Part shown: piece by piece, positions 22,715-34,681 of the stretch
Layout of the letters: every line of letters starts with the position of its first letter
Position numbering within the stretch: the first letter of the stretch is position 1
Source: Halichondria panicea
Lineage: Eukaryota > Porifera > Demospongiae > Suberitida > Halichondriidae
Direction of reading: 5' to 3'
Assembly: GCF_963675165.1 (NCBI RefSeq)
Contig: NC_087390.1
Span: 3,796,001-3,860,000 of the forward strand
DNA length: 64,000 bases
Position numbers and translations under genes: made by a program
Notes under the pieces: generated by a model
Databases searched by the model: none
The model's input: the letters and a program-made list of their open reading frames with translations, nothing else
What the model was told of the DNA's origin: nothing

Positions 22715-24147
22715 GGGTGTCTCTATTCACTGGACTGGACCACTGGACTGGACTACTGGACTCACCTTTGAACCCAATTTTTGATATATTTTGTGCAATT
22801 TTCATTTATATGAAGTGATCTATCAGACACCAAAATTTTTCTGTACTTCTGTTAGTTCACTTACAATGTCAGATAGAATTATTGAGGAAGGATTGAAGGA
22901 TCCCCATCTAAGCCAGACACATTGGGGATTGCAGTGGTAGTAAACATTAGAGAATTTTTTTCGACTTCCTGTTGGTATAAACTCACTCCATTCTTGGTTA
23001 GGTGGCTTCAGATTCTTTTCGTACTGATTTTTACACCCAAAGCAACCCAAAGCATACTTTAATGTTTCCGTTCCATTTGAATGAGGTGGACCATATGGAG
23101 TGCTCGTATACCAGGCGAAAAATATGGAGATGGTGGATGGTACGGAGCGCTTAATCCACTTGTGAGTGCTCGATCCACCCCGAAAGTATGAAGTATGGAT
23201 AAGATGGAGTGCTTGGTCCACTTGGAGTGCTTGATCCAATTGGACAGTATGGATAAGATGGAGTGCTTGATCCACTTGGACAGTATGGAGTGCTTGATCC
23301 ACTGGAATGCTCGGTCCACTTGGACAGTACGGATATGGAAGTAAAGTGGTATGAAGGACTGCGGTATGAAGGACTGCTTTTATCTTGAAACGTGGCTCCT
23401 ACTGAAATACTTTGCGTATTCGATTGTGTAACAGTCATTGGCACACGGGTACAAGTTTCATCATCGTGATTCTGCTTCCTCTTGCGAGGAGGAACACCAC
23501 CTTTCCTGTCTCTTCCTTTTGGCATGTTTGTGGTGAGGCATGTTTGTGGTGACAAGGGATGGGTGGGGATGGGTGCCTTCTTTTTCTTCAAATACGAAAT
23601 AAATTCTTGAAGTTTTCCATTAACATGTGCTACAGCTATGTGAACATAAACCAAAAGATTTCCAATTTGGGCAACTACTGTCACAATTAAAACCTCCTGC
23701 CTTGGTTGGTGTAACCATATGTGGTACCTTGGTACTGTAACTAAGCACCATTCTAGTCTCTGCACAGTGACCAGGTGCGGGGACTATTGCGTCTTGTTTG
23801 TGTATAAGTTCTGATGCTTTAGTAACAATTCCCTCAATACAAGGCAACGGCAGTTTAACCCTCTTCGCAATGGTTTCTGGGTCAACATTAAGAATAGGTG
23901 AAACAGGTGTCCGAGGGGTTATCGACGAACAGTTTTCCTGCCCTTCTGAAAGTGTTATCGAGTGTACTCTTGAAATATATTTTTGACGTTGTTGCATGCT
24001 CATGGTCAAAGGTAAAATTGTAAAAATTTGCTATAATAGAGTATCTACTATATACTTTTGTTCTATTACTTTTGTTCTATTAAAGAAAAATCTGGGAGTC
24101 CAGTAGTCAGTCCAGTCCAGTGGTCCAGTCCAGTGAATAGAACACCC
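22715..24147 (-). mobile_element. MULE-type element carrying a SWIM gene
   Basis: The element begins GGGTGT and ends ACACCC. Its long terminal inverted repeats (about 55 bp) contain the iterated word CACTGGACTGGAC. The 9-base sequence CCAACTGAG lies immediately outside both ends, at 22706-22714 and 24148-24156. A perfect 9-bp target duplication with long inverted ends is the hallmark of Mutator-like elements. The 1433-bp interior holds one minus-strand gene and no visible DDE transposase, so the element is presumably moved in trans. Confidence 0.8.
22823..24009 (-). pseudogene. SWIM-type zinc-finger protein in MULE element
   Basis: The minus frame opens at 24009. It reads DPETIAKRVKLPLPCIEGIV, KASELI, YSTKVPHMVTPTKAGGFNCD and CPNWKSFGLCSH, then (after a 2-base frame change near 23640) AVAHVNGKLQEFISYLKKKK. 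C...C...CSH followed by a VA.AH helix is the SWIM zinc-finger pattern found in MULE transposases. A basic PPRKRKQ patch, low-complexity repeats of GSSTPSYPYCP, and a C-terminal CFGCKNQYEKN ... YYHCNPQCVWLRW module ending near 22823 follow. At least two frame changes are present, one in the low-complexity tract. SWIM domains bind DNA or proteins; the target here is unknown. Confidence 0.65.
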
Positions 24148-24156
24148 CCAACTGAG

Positions 24157-25127
24157 TCTGCCTTTCGTGTGTCAGTACAACCAGTTATTAGCCGCTTTGA
24201 CTGAATAAATTTCCCCCATAGCGAGGATCAGTCAGTGTAAGTGCCAAGTGCCTAATTTAAGTTTGCCCATGATTTCCAGCAATTCATCACTTTCTCTGAC
24301 GGCGTAGAGGTACTCTTTCACTTTCGAGGTCGAGGTGGCTGCTCTTGGTCACTATCAATCACACCATAGAATAATCTCAGCACCATACATATATAGTACA
24401 TCGCAACTAAGTCTTCTCGTGCAAACACGGGTTGTATCTTTCAATTTTAGTTTAAGTTCTGAAACGGTTTCAAATCTGGAACTGACTTGATGCCATGTTA
24501 ACAATATGAAATCACAATATGAAATCACAAACAATATGAAATCACACTTTAACTTTGTAGCCTGCACAGGCACCTGTACCTGGCTTGAAGGATTTCTGCT
24601 CATAATGAAAAAAATAACAGCTAATTTATAACCAGGCAGTATATATAGTACGGCGATATAGTACAAACTGTTAACTTACTGCATTCCAAGGAGCAAGTTA
24701 CTATCAACTCACTGCATGCGGTTACCAGTTTATCACTGAGCATGAACAATATATAAAGCACAATGTGTTTCCTGCATGACAGCTATACCTCACCTGGGCA
24801 AGGGCCTACACTCACAAGATGGAACACCTTCTCGGTAGCAGTCCTCAAGGAACGTCAAGTACGTCAACACCACCTCCACCCCACTTGGGGAGTAACTGAT
24901 GTTGCCCATGAACTGATGTTGCCCATGAACAAGGATTTTAACCAGGCTGCAAAGCAAGGATAATGTTTCAGCAGTGGACTGGAGTCCTTCTCGCTGAAGA
25001 GGGTCCTGTCCTCTTTTAGTTGATCAATTTGTGCCTTGCTTGGCTGTAACAATTCCTCTCTGGTCACTCAACTGCACCTGGGAAGGTCGCTACGCGAATC
25101 TACACAAAATTCAATGAATCACACAGA
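24157..25127. other. No gene recognised
   Basis: Contains a near-triplicate AATATGAAATCACA at about 24505-24546 and a perfect 17-bp tandem duplication at 24894-24927. No coding frame is supported. Confidence 0.35.
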
Positions 25128-25420
25128 TACCTGAATGGCAGTCTCTCGGACGGGTATATCACTGCCACCAACCATGTACTTGTACACTCTAGGGTGAAAG
25201 TAGGGGAAACCACAGCCACCCTGGACCAGGCAGATTGACGTTCTATCTTCAGAAACTCTTTGTTCTAAAGGTGAAAATGAGCACTACATAACACGAGATA
25301 CATGTACCTGCAAAGCGACGTATCTAGTCCTGACCCCAGACGCAAAGAGCCGACCCTCTCCATCTTCTCCAGGCTCACTCAACCTCAACCTGTATACAAT
25401 GGATCCTGCCAAATTACACT
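25128..25420 (-). pseudogene. Two-exon remnant, unknown family
   Basis: On the minus strand, the exon ending at about 25316 reads CNLAGSIVYRLRLSEPGEDG and GVRTRYVALQ and is followed by a GTACAT donor. A second open stretch (about 25262-25128) after an acceptor ending CACCTTTAG reads TSICLVQGGCGFPYFHP, YKYMVGG and PVRETAIQ, ending at a GTATCT donor. The phase across the intron does not join cleanly in my reading. The LVQGGCGFP segment is reminiscent of degenerate HECT-like proteins, but I would not assign a function. Confidence 0.3.
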
Positions 25421-26505
25421 CATGAATTTTCAAAATGTTCAAAATGTCAATGCAGTGAACCGGTTTTTCCCATAAATGGATTACTGTACACATACAGACA
25501 TGGATGATGAAAAAAGTTACACTCACAAATTTTGCGCAGATGGTACAGAGAACGAGTTCTGACATAGTTCTGACATAGTTCGGAGTGGCTAATATTCGTT
25601 TGGACCAACCCTTCGTGCCATTTTGATTTTTTTGCATGAAAAACCGAGCAGAAAATTTGGCAATTGTTTGAAATGTTTGATGCTCGCAAAACATTCGGTA
25701 GGTTATTTTTCAGATGCCTTTCAGCCTTGGAATTGTTGAACCGTCATTTGATGTAGACATGCATGCACAACCTGAGTGGCACTTGAACTTGTTTTGACAC
25801 ATTTGAGGGCATACCAGTGGGTGCAAAACGTGCCCCAACGGGAGGGGGGGGGATCTGGGGCACTCCCCCAGACCCAGAAAATGTTTGTTATTACATGCTC
25901 TGAGATTGTTCTAACGCAATAAGAATCTGCCTATGAAAATGCATAGGTGCGGGACAGTCACGGGGCTCTGTCCTGTTTACCTTGCTTTACCTGAAATGTC
26001 CCTGATTTTCAAGGTTGCTGCTGGGATAATACAGTTCAAAGAAGCTCAAAAATACTGAAGCTATGGCTTGAAAGCTTAAATCATGAACAGAATTCAGTTT
26101 CTTTCACTATGTTCTTGCACTCTGTCCGTCTATCCTATGATCAAAACATTGATTAGAAAAGAGGGGTAGGGGTAGGGCTGCTGAACTGTGGGGCAAGTTT
26201 TTGTGGGTGGGGTGCAGAAAGCAACTGGAAAATTTTCTTTGGAGGTTGGCACCTATGAAAATGCATTGCTTTAAGTTGTGACAATTAAATCATGCAGCTG
26301 CTAACCAAGTTCTGCCACTTGCAAGCAGTGCTGCTCTGCTGCTAAACAGTCTATGGGGGGGGGGGGACCTTGGTCTTGCGCATGTGCACTGGATGCGGAT
26401 GCGAATGAATATTTGGAGGTGGAGCTAGCTAGTTGGAGGTGGAGTTTTGAGTTGATCGCAACTATATTATTTATTATAGTTATTATAATTATAGTCACTA
26501 TCATT
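25421..26505. other. No gene seen; G run
   Basis: AT-rich, with G runs at 25846-25854 and 26355-26366 and a 10-bp duplication near 25560. No coding support. Confidence 0.4.
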
Positions 26506-26842
26506 TACCGTAATTGATGTACAGCGCCACGTCAGCATCAGCATCAGCATAATATTTAGGTCCTAAAAAAGCGCCAACCGTTATTGAAATTATTTTTTTC
26601 TGGCACTTATAAACATCCTACTACCCATAGCTATATACAGTCAATGAACGTTGTCCACTCAGCTCTCAACGGTGCAGTGAAACTGAGCTAGACCACGCCC
26701 ATTTTCTGTACAAATTCTATACTAGTTGTTGAACATAATAATTTAGGCGCCAGCTTGGGTTCACGCCAGCTTGGGTTCAACGCAATTTTTTGCAGAAGTG
26801 AAATTAATTTTTTCTGGCGCTGTAATTACATCAATTACGGTA
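26506..26842. mobile_element. MITE with TA target duplication
   Basis: TA at 26506-26507 and 26841-26842 bracket inverted ends CCGTAATTGATGTA... and the complement, both followed by CAGCGCCA; the right copy has six extra bases. At about 333 bp with TA flanks it is typical of a Tc1/mariner-type MITE. Internal GCGCCA words and a 16-bp tandem duplication (about 26748-26779) are present. Confidence 0.75.
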
Positions 26843-27895
26843 GTAAAAGGAGCAGAATCTGAGGCACCTTCTGCACCCCTCTGGCTACGCCACTGCCCGG
26901 TATTAATGAGTGATTGACATTCAAGCTATCACACGCTACTGCATCACCACCTTACCTTCACCATTCTGAGACCGCATCCGTCACCACCCTCACTTCAATA
27001 AAACAAGGTGTGCCATACTGCGCCGCGAGGGGACCAAGGACTGCCAAGAGTGTTCTGAAGAGGGCAGTTGACCAAGAAAACTCCTAATAATACAAACCGA
27101 ACGAGTTTGGAGTATTTTTCTGACTCTGGCCTCTTGTATCATTGCCTCCTCTGCACACCTGACACTGATTGGTGGCAAGTCATCGTCGCTGGAGTCAGAC
27201 AGGTCATGTCAGGTCTCTTCCATGAGAAAATAATCAAGATTGTGAGGCTCCAGGGAACACGAAACTCATTATAGTAGCTGATGCATACCTCGACAAACGC
27301 TCGCATTCCTCTAAGTGTTCCGATAACCTTGAAATGTCGATACTCTGGTGGGAATCAAACACGTGTTCAACACATAGCAAGCCTTTTTGACAGACAAATC
27401 AAGAATGTAGCCCACACACAACTATCTATGTTACCTATGTTACCTTACCCCAGACGGAAGTTCAGTTACTGGAGACAGGTCTAAGACTTTCTCAATAATA
27501 GGTCCGGGTGTTCCCAACTCTTGGGGACGACAATGGTTCCAGAGACCGTGTGTTTGCCCGGCACTCCGGCACTGCACTCCGGCACTCCACAATTCTCAAG
27601 TTTGGAGACCAGGAAGAGGCGGAAAGCAGCATAATCGTGTACTAATAATCGTTAATCGTGTATAGTACAGGACTTTGCCTGCGGTATCTTTCTCGGCGTC
27701 AGTGGTGGGGATGGTGTCCTGGCCTCTCTGGTCTAAGCACACAAATTTGTGTGACCATGAAACGACTGCCCTCTTCGGTGGTGGCTTACTCCGGAAAAGG
27801 CCCCTTACGTCCGACACAGCACACACCTCTACCTAGATGCACTTACACGTGGGGCTGTGTTTGGCGACCAGGATAAGTATCTCTGTGTCTGGGTT
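26843..27895. other. No gene recognised
   Basis: Only short, motif-free frames. Repeated CACTCCGGCACT words occur near 27560-27585. Confidence 0.35.
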
Positions 27896-28140
27896 AGGCA
27901 CTGATAAGATTCATTGCCTACATTTTATGTAGATGATGTAGTGTTAATGAGATTCATAATGTTTATTAATGTTATTCATTGCACATGACGTCATAAGGTC
28001 AATGTATTTGCTTAGTATTATAGATTATCTTTGGCAACAAATACGGCGGACTTAAACAAGGTAAGAGTATGTTGTTATGATTATGTTTCCTTGATGGGAA
28101 GTTCTTAGCTCTGACAGCTATTTTGTGTATCTTGAGCATC
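27896..28140 (-). repeat. Fragment of repeat family R1
   Basis: It matches the inner half of 20050-20663 from GCACTGATAAGATT through ATTTTGTGTATCTTGAG, with internal deletions. Both outer ends are missing. Confidence 0.75.
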
Positions 28141-30298
28141 TGATGCCGGTGGTGGTTGGTCTGGGCTCGGTAATAGGTGCTTTCTATGCATGTGCTTTTC
28201 TTTTCCTGCATTCTAAATGCTCAGAACAAAGAAAATCAATAGGTGTTATGTACTCTGCTGCATCTGCGTGGTTGTCTATCCACCGAGTACATTCCAGAAG
28301 TGCTTATAATAAAATTCTTTGCTGCAGACATAACTGCCAGCATGCTTTTAAGCCTGAAAATTGTGTTTTTGTACTAAATGTTTGATTGCCAGCAGGAGGG
28401 ATTGGGAAGACCTTCATCGTGAATGTCGGTCCGTATGTTGAAGAAGTTGGGCGAGCAAGCAAGGCAAGAACTCTACGACAAGGGCTGCATTGCTGATCTT
28501 TAGTTCATCTTTTGGAACTAAAGGGTGATTGGAACCAACAACAAATTTTTGAGACATTAGAGTGACATTAGAGTGTACCTTTGCAATTGAACTTCAAAAA
28601 TATTAATTGATTGATTGATTGATTGATTGATCACCGTGTGTGATTTGTGTTGAAAAAACCCAATGTTCCATGAGTGGGCCACAACGATAGCGTGTACCTA
28701 TGTTTCGAGCTCTGAAAATGAGGTGTCATACAGCCCCCCCCCCTAAAATTTGCATTCAAGTACTAGTTGTAGTGTCCAGGGTTCTGCCTACAGTAGGGTT
28801 CTGCCTACAGTGGTCGTTTAGGTAACTACCACCTCTAGATATTTTTTGACCACTGCTCTGGCTAGCTTTAACTGCCACCAAATCAGTTAATTGACTAGCT
28901 GCAGTATAGTATGGCAGTGCTGCAGCTAGCTATACTAGAGCTCAAAATATAGCTGGCAATTTTACATACTAACAGACTATTGAGTTGATACTTTTTTTAG
29001 CAACATTTCTGATTACTTTTCAGTTTTCCCTTTACTTTTCCCCTCTACCTCTCTACCTGTATGTTACTTTACTTTATATAACACAATAATTCCATGCAGG
29101 CATCCATGTTCCCTACAACACCAATGTTGTCTACTTGTGCTAGATGTAAATCGTGATGTTTGGATTAATTATTTGGATTAATGCAAATAGGGACTAGAAT
29201 TGAAGCAATGAAAAACAATCCAAATATACAAAACCCAACCCGGTTTTTATCTAAAAATGCTCTATACAGTATTAAGTATAATTGTCAGAAAAATGAAATT
29301 CAGAACTGTGCATAAGCACACACAACTGCATCTGAAAATTAGCTATACACTATACTATATATTTACCATCTGAATTCAATTGGTTGCTAAAATGGATTTG
29401 AAAATGAAAAATGAAAGCTTAGCTAGCTATATAATAAAAAAGTTCCCGTTAAATGCGCCGCAAAACGAACGCATTGAGCGAACGCATTGAATTATGCTTC
29501 CGTTTTACCGTTTTAACGCATTAGGCTAAATAACTGAGTAAGCGGTTTCTTATCGTTTGTTTAGCTATACACAGTATCCATAGTATGTAGCCAATGCCTC
29601 TTCGACAGTTAACAATGCATTGCCATCTAGTGTAATAAAGAAGGACAATCTAGTTCCTGTCACGAGATAATTAGTGCTGTATAAATAGTAACTATGTCAA
29701 TACAAATTGCAAATTCCGGAGTAGGTATGAAGAGGGATAGATAATGTATTGCTACTGCCACGGAAGGGACCAAAGAGTAACTAGCAAAGCTAGGGTGCAA
29801 AAAGCAATAACAATATTCACGCATTTATTTCACCTCTTGTGTTCCTGCAAGCCTAGTTTATGATTGTAAGTTTATGATTGTAATAGCTATACTTTTGACA
29901 CAAAAACAATATCATCAACACAATATCATCAACAGCACTCTGGAATTGTAACTTTAGACACAGACAGTGTTTGTGCAGCCATCACTGAATAAAGTGGGCG
30001 TTGTCATGTGACAATTAATTATTGTGTAATTTTCGCGCTATGCGCATGCGCTATCATGTCAACAATCAAGCACTAGCACTCCATCCCAGTATATCCATCC
30101 CAGTAGTAATTATTGTCAATAAGAATTAAGAATTAATAAATAATGCTATTTATTATAGGCTCAACCGGCCAGTCTTTCTCGAGGGATATCGTCACTGTAC
30201 TGGTAAGTTGCTGTAGAAAGTGATTATATATAGTACATTTATATATAGTACACAGGTATTACATGATACAGTGATGTAGGACACATTAAATATTATAG
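28141..30298. other. No gene seen; simple repeat
   Basis: A (TTGA)n tract lies at about 28605-28630. The frame near 28395 reading AGGIGKTFIVN looks like a P-loop, but nothing around it supports a helicase or NTPase. Several perfect short duplications occur (about 28550, 28788, 29860 and 29905). Confidence 0.4.
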
Positions 30299-30560
30299 GA
30301 TCACTAACGGTGTTCGCCTCCAACTTTTAATTGCTTCCGGAAGCGGGAGCGTAGCTTCATTGCATACTCTGCTAAATGACCTTTGACCTCGGTGCATACT
30401 GCCGGGATATTCGCTCACACATGGCATTCTGAGATCTTTGATAATCCATCCATCCATCCACTCTATCAGTATGTCTATATTGAGCATGTCAACAGAGGTG
30501 GGACAGGGGGTATTATCAGTTATCTTAGGGGTAAAGGACTGCTTGCAACTACCTGCGACT

Positions 30561-31700
30561 TAGCCTCGATTCCAGGCCGCTGAGAAAGGCGGCCTGGTAT
30601 ACACTGTTTATGCATGCGCCAGAATTACCAAGAATCTTGGTAATCGTAAATTGTAGTATATTTATCAGTATTCTTATTCCGCATTTAGTTGTAAAACATT
30701 GATATCCGTTTCATTTATAATGATGTCATTGAAAAAAGAAATCTAGTCCAAGTTGTGTAATGGCTGCTACCTTCTCTTCTGCTCTCGCGTACAAGTTATC
30801 CTGTGTTGGAAAACCAGGTCTAGTCTTGAAAGACAAGCAGCTGGAGGTGTTGAAGTGTCTGTACGGTACCGTACCGACCGGCTATGGCAAGTCCCAGAGC
30901 AAGTCCATCTGCTTTCCAGACACCTTGATTGATGTGAAGCTTGACAGGACCAGTGCACCTCTCTCTGAAAGAAGTGTTGTGATGGTGATTTCTCCTCTTG
31001 TTTCTCTGAGTGAAGCCATCTTCAAAGTGTTAGTGTGTCTGTTCGACGTTCAGTGCCATTCTCTCTGGAAGGAAGTATTGTTGTGACATTTGCCGAAAAT
31101 TGGTCACAGAGTAAGTACGTGGTATCTGATCCGAGAACTGTGTGGCCTGAATGTGTCTACAATCCGAGGGACTTGTGTGTATCCGATCTGTATCCGATCC
31201 GAGGGACTTGTTGCTTGAGTGTGTATCCGGACTTGTTGCTTGAGTGTGTATTAATAGTGTGTATTAATGGATAGTGCTTCAATGGATAGTGCTTCAAATA
31301 GTGCTTCAATGGTAAATCTATTGTGTGAATCAATAAGTAGTCCTCACATTATGTTACGTCACAGCCACTGTACTTATCCACATTTATTTTTTACCCACAG
31401 GTTTAACTAATTTCTTATGAGATTAACTTGTCGCCTGAGTGTGTATCCGATCCGAGCCTCAAGTTAATGAATAAATCTACAGAGCTGATGTTTTACTTAG
31501 CTGTCTCTGTCTACAGTATATACAGAGAGGTAGCCTCTCCTTTTTCTTTTTTCTGTTCTTTATCACAATAAGATAAAATAAGATAAAATACTGTTTTAAC
31601 GTTCAATGAGATAAAATACGGTGAATAATAAATTAATTGTCCACCCACGTGCCAACAGTAAATACCAGGCCCACTATTCAAGGGGCTGCAGTCGAGGCTA
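30561..31700 (+). mobile_element. Nested element with 9-bp TSD and helicase fragment
   Basis: The ends read TAGCCTCGA and TCGAGGCTA, continuing as imperfect inverted repeats that share GGCCTGGTAT and ACTGTT further in. CCTGCGACT lies directly outside both ends, at 30552-30560 and 31701-31709. This 9-bp duplication suggests a Mutator-like element. The interior carries a RecQ-like helicase fragment (30760 on) and short internal direct repeats of TATCCGATC / GAGTGTGTAT at 31120-31460. No transposase is visible. Confidence 0.75.
30760..31090 (+). pseudogene. RecQ-like helicase N-terminal fragment
   Basis: The frame from ATG 30760 reads LVLKDKQLEVLKCLY, a Q-motif-like segment. Shortly after comes VPTGYGKS, a Walker A motif of the TG.GKS type found in RecQ helicases. 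RTSAPLSERSVVMVISPLVSL follows, matching the motif Ia region, and SAILSGRK in another frame near 31050. The spacing between the Q motif and Walker A is shorter than normal, so a few residues are lost. Motifs II-VI are absent. RecQ enzymes unwind DNA 3' to 5'. This is a fragment captured in the nested element. Confidence 0.6.
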
Positions 31701-32168
31701 CCTGCGACTGTACAAGGTAGGTATAATTATTATATTAATAATAAGCATTATAATAAAGGAAAAATAGGTGTGATCAAAATAATAAACAAAAATAGCCAAT
31801 GACCGAACGGCGAAGGTCTTCAGCAGGGTAGGATGGCGTCTGTTGGTCCTGCAAACAATGTAAGACCACCAGGAGCATCAGACACCTCAGTTTCTTCTCT
31901 AAGAGTAGGATTACTCTCCAACAGTGGTTGGTAGCCATTTTGTGGTGGTCCAGAGAATACCCTGTGACAGACATGGCAATGGAGGCTGAGGTGAGACCAT
32001 CCACGGGGTGTGATATATACCAATGGCTCAGGGAGGTATGCTCAGCAAAGCTAATCGCAACTGTTATCCGTCTTGGAGGAGCTGGTGTTATTGTTCAGAT
32101 CGATGAAAGTCTGTTCCGACACAAACCTAAGGTAATATTGTGCTCACAATAATATTGTAAACACTTAA

Positions 32169-33949
32169 ACGAGCATGTTGGCTATAATTACCGGATTAGC
32201 AACTTCCGGATCCCGGAGCGAGTTTTGAGTATAAAAAGAGCTGCCGTGGGCGCGACCTTTGACCCCAAAATTTTCATTCAAGCCTTAGTAACGAGCTGTT
32301 TTTTTCTCTTGCGCAAAAGCGCTCAGAACCCACTCACTACTACACACTGTGAACACTAAAAAATATACACAAAGGGAAGGGAAATACATTCTTGGTAGTT
32401 TTTCTTTTTTACCAGAAGCAGAAACAAAAAAACAAAAAAATAAAATGATTATCATAATGGCTGACAAAATACTTTATGAATAGATACAGCAAAAGGCTAT
32501 GCACAATAAAGGAGCTCCAGGTCAGCTACAGTGAGCGTACTCCAGGGAACGTTGTGGAAGAGTTAGGAAGCTTGCTTTCTTGAGCATTGAAAATATGCCA
32601 TTGTGGAAATTCATCGTGGAAATTCATCGAAAGTTCGATTCTGAAAAAGAATTTATATGAATATCAGTACATCTATATCAAACAAATTTTTTACTACCAT
32701 TTTAATAGGGCAAGTGGAGTGCATGCCACCAGACAGTGAGGCTCTCCTCTCCCCAGCAAAGAGCTAGGGGATAATTGCTAGATACACTGAGAAGTAATAC
32801 TTACATTTTCTACATAGGTTGATGGTGTACCCAGGGAGACTGTCAACAAGCAAAGGCAGTCGCAGTCCTTCAAAGCGTCTTCAACGCGACCTGAGAAAAA
32901 AATGAATGTTACTGAAAGGGTGATGATGTCTCGGTGTAGGCAATGAAGCTACATGCAGTACCATTATTAATGAATACACTGTACATATAATTTACATTTT
33001 AGATGGATTCATCGGCCCTGGCGGATAATACTTAATTTTTTTTATTTTACTTTATTCTCTCGTTGTTCCCCTATTTTGCTACACACAAGTTGTACTAGCT
33101 TTCAAAGTAAGCAAACATAATCATAAGCATTATTTTGCAAACCCAACTAATTGCAATTCAAGAAAATTAATAATTATGATTAGCAGCCTACAATAATTAT
33201 ACAGAAACTCTTCATTATCATCGAGCAGCTGTAACAGTCGATCTACACACACACAGACACACTACCGTATATCTTGCGCATGCCCCCTTGCGCATGCCCA
33301 ACTGAGGCATAATGACTGTATATATGAATGAGAATGAACGAACAAACTGCAAATAGATATTATACAAAGGTCCTTCCCTACAGACTTTCAACTCTCCTGT
33401 TCGTACTACTTTATCCGTAAAATGAAATGCAAATGTTAAAAAGCGTTCGCAGGTTAATGAAGTCACATTACTTTATACTAGACTACTAAGTTTACTATAG
33501 ACCTATGGACTACTTACTTGAGTTATTTATGTCCACATCAGCATCAGTTTGTCAGATCCTCATGCTGGGCCAATAAATGTCTGGCAGCAAGACAACGCTT
33601 AGCACTGTCAATTAAACCTACAAAGACTTGCTTGGTATCTTCAGTCTCGAACTTTAGCTCCTGTGGAACCCCCAGTAGGAGGTTGAGAACAGACTTCTTC
33701 ATGCGCATGCTTCTTGAAATAAACTTTTGACAGCCATTTTTTGTTTTTAGTTTGTGTCTACTATCTTGTGAGAGAGCGGAAGAAGGCGTATCAAAAGAAG
33801 AATGTAAAAATGTAAAGAATGTGCATTATAACTGTCAAGGGCGTCTTTTTGCAAGACTCAAGAATATTCATTGTTGCCATTTTGTCATTTTTTGGTTGCT
33901 TCCGGTCGGAGCTGCCCACGGCACGCCCTTTTATAGTCAGCATGCTCGT
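32169..33949. mobile_element. TTAA-flanked element nested in Merlin
   Basis: TTAA at 32165-32168 and 33950-33953 bracket inverted ends ACGAGCATG(T/C)TG(G/A)CTATAA. A GCCGTGGGC word also recurs inverted near both ends (about 32243 and 33912). The TTAA duplication fits piggyBac or Kolobok. No transposase was found in the 1.78-kb interior, which includes one copy of the dispersed repeat at 33226-33310. It separates the two transposase segments of the Merlin element. Confidence 0.75.
33226..33310 (+). repeat. Dispersed repeat, copy 2 of 2
   Basis: Matches 1201-1285 (same length, same orientation). Confidence 0.7.
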
Positions 33950-34681
33950 TTAAACACAATAGGGTGGACGGGGTAGGCGACCCAGGAGTGACTTGTGGGT
34001 GTTTGGGTTGGCTGACACGTCAACAACCCCTGCCACTGGCTTTGTCCAGTTAGTGGCAGATAGAAGAGCAGTCACTCTTGCCTATAATACAGGCACATGT
34101 ACAACCAGGCATAGTGATACATTCTGCACAGTGATACATTCTGACTGTTGGGCCGCTTACAATAATGTAGCATCGTTGCCAAATGTTGCATCCCATGGCA
34201 CCGTCAACCACAGTATTGAGTTTGTGAACAGCGTCACAGGGTTACACACAAAACATTGAGAGCTATTGGAATAGGATCAAGCTGAAGAGGATGCGGGGGG
34301 TGACAGAACAACAGTTGCCATCATACCTTGACGAGTTCATGTGGAGAGAGCGTTCATGTGGAGAGAGCGTTCATGTGGAGAGAGCGACTGTCAACCCCTC
34401 AATCGAAACAAGCTGCATTTACCCAAGTAATGGCTGACATCGCCACACAGTATCCAGTCTAAGCCAAAATCATATATCCGTCCATCCATCAATCATGATT
34501 GTATTATTCACTCGATTAACTCTTCATTGTTTTCATCCATCCAGGAACATCAGTATCATATCACTTTCCCTTGTTTTGGTCAAAGGTCATTTAGCTACTA
34601 CGGTTAGTAGAGTATGCAATGAAGCTACGCCCCCGCTTCCGGAAGCAATTAAAAGTTGGAGGCGAACACCGTTAGTGATCC

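Larger units (their letters stand above)
31831..34385 (+). pseudogene. Merlin (ISXO2-type) transposase, split by insertion
   Basis: Segment 1 (31831-32131) reads a zinc ribbon CWSCKQCKTTRSIRHLSFF, then LQQWLVAILWWSREYPVTDM, YQWLREVCSAKL, LGGAGVIVQIDESLF and HKPK. The D of IDE is the first catalytic residue. Segment 2 (33960-34385), beyond the TTAA element, reads RGRRPRSDLWVFGLADTS, ATGFVQLVADRRA, HSDCWAAYNN (second D), GTVNHSIEFVNSVTG, then IESYWNRIKLKRMRG (E) and SYLDEFMWRER. This is the full DDE order of ISXO2/IS1595 transposases. Frameshifts near 33965 and 34255, and a three-fold TTCATGTGGAGAGAGCG repeat (34337-34387), damage it. Confidence 0.8.
30299..34681 (+). mobile_element. Merlin transposon with two nested elements
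   Basis: The ends are inverted repeats: 30299 onward (GGATCACTAACGGTG...) and its complement ending at 34681. They match over about 74 bases with two differences, then resume with AAATGACCTTTGACC after a short insertion in the right copy. The interior encodes an ISXO2/IS1595-type transposase. Two other elements sit inside (30561-31700 and 32169-33949). Leaving those out gives a core of about 1.45 kb, a normal Merlin size. Target duplication is unclear: TATTATAG is at 30291-30298 and again at 34691-34698, nine bases beyond the right end. Confidence 0.8.

Noticed and set aside
23050-23320. Two alternative frames of repeated residues in the SWIM gene region
   Set aside because: Same tandem DNA repeat read in three frames; only the frame continuous with the flanking domains was kept.
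28392-28430. AGGIGKTFIVN, resembling a P-loop of a Pif1/Helitron helicase
   Set aside because: No further helicase motif in any frame for 500 bases on either side, and no Helitron ends.
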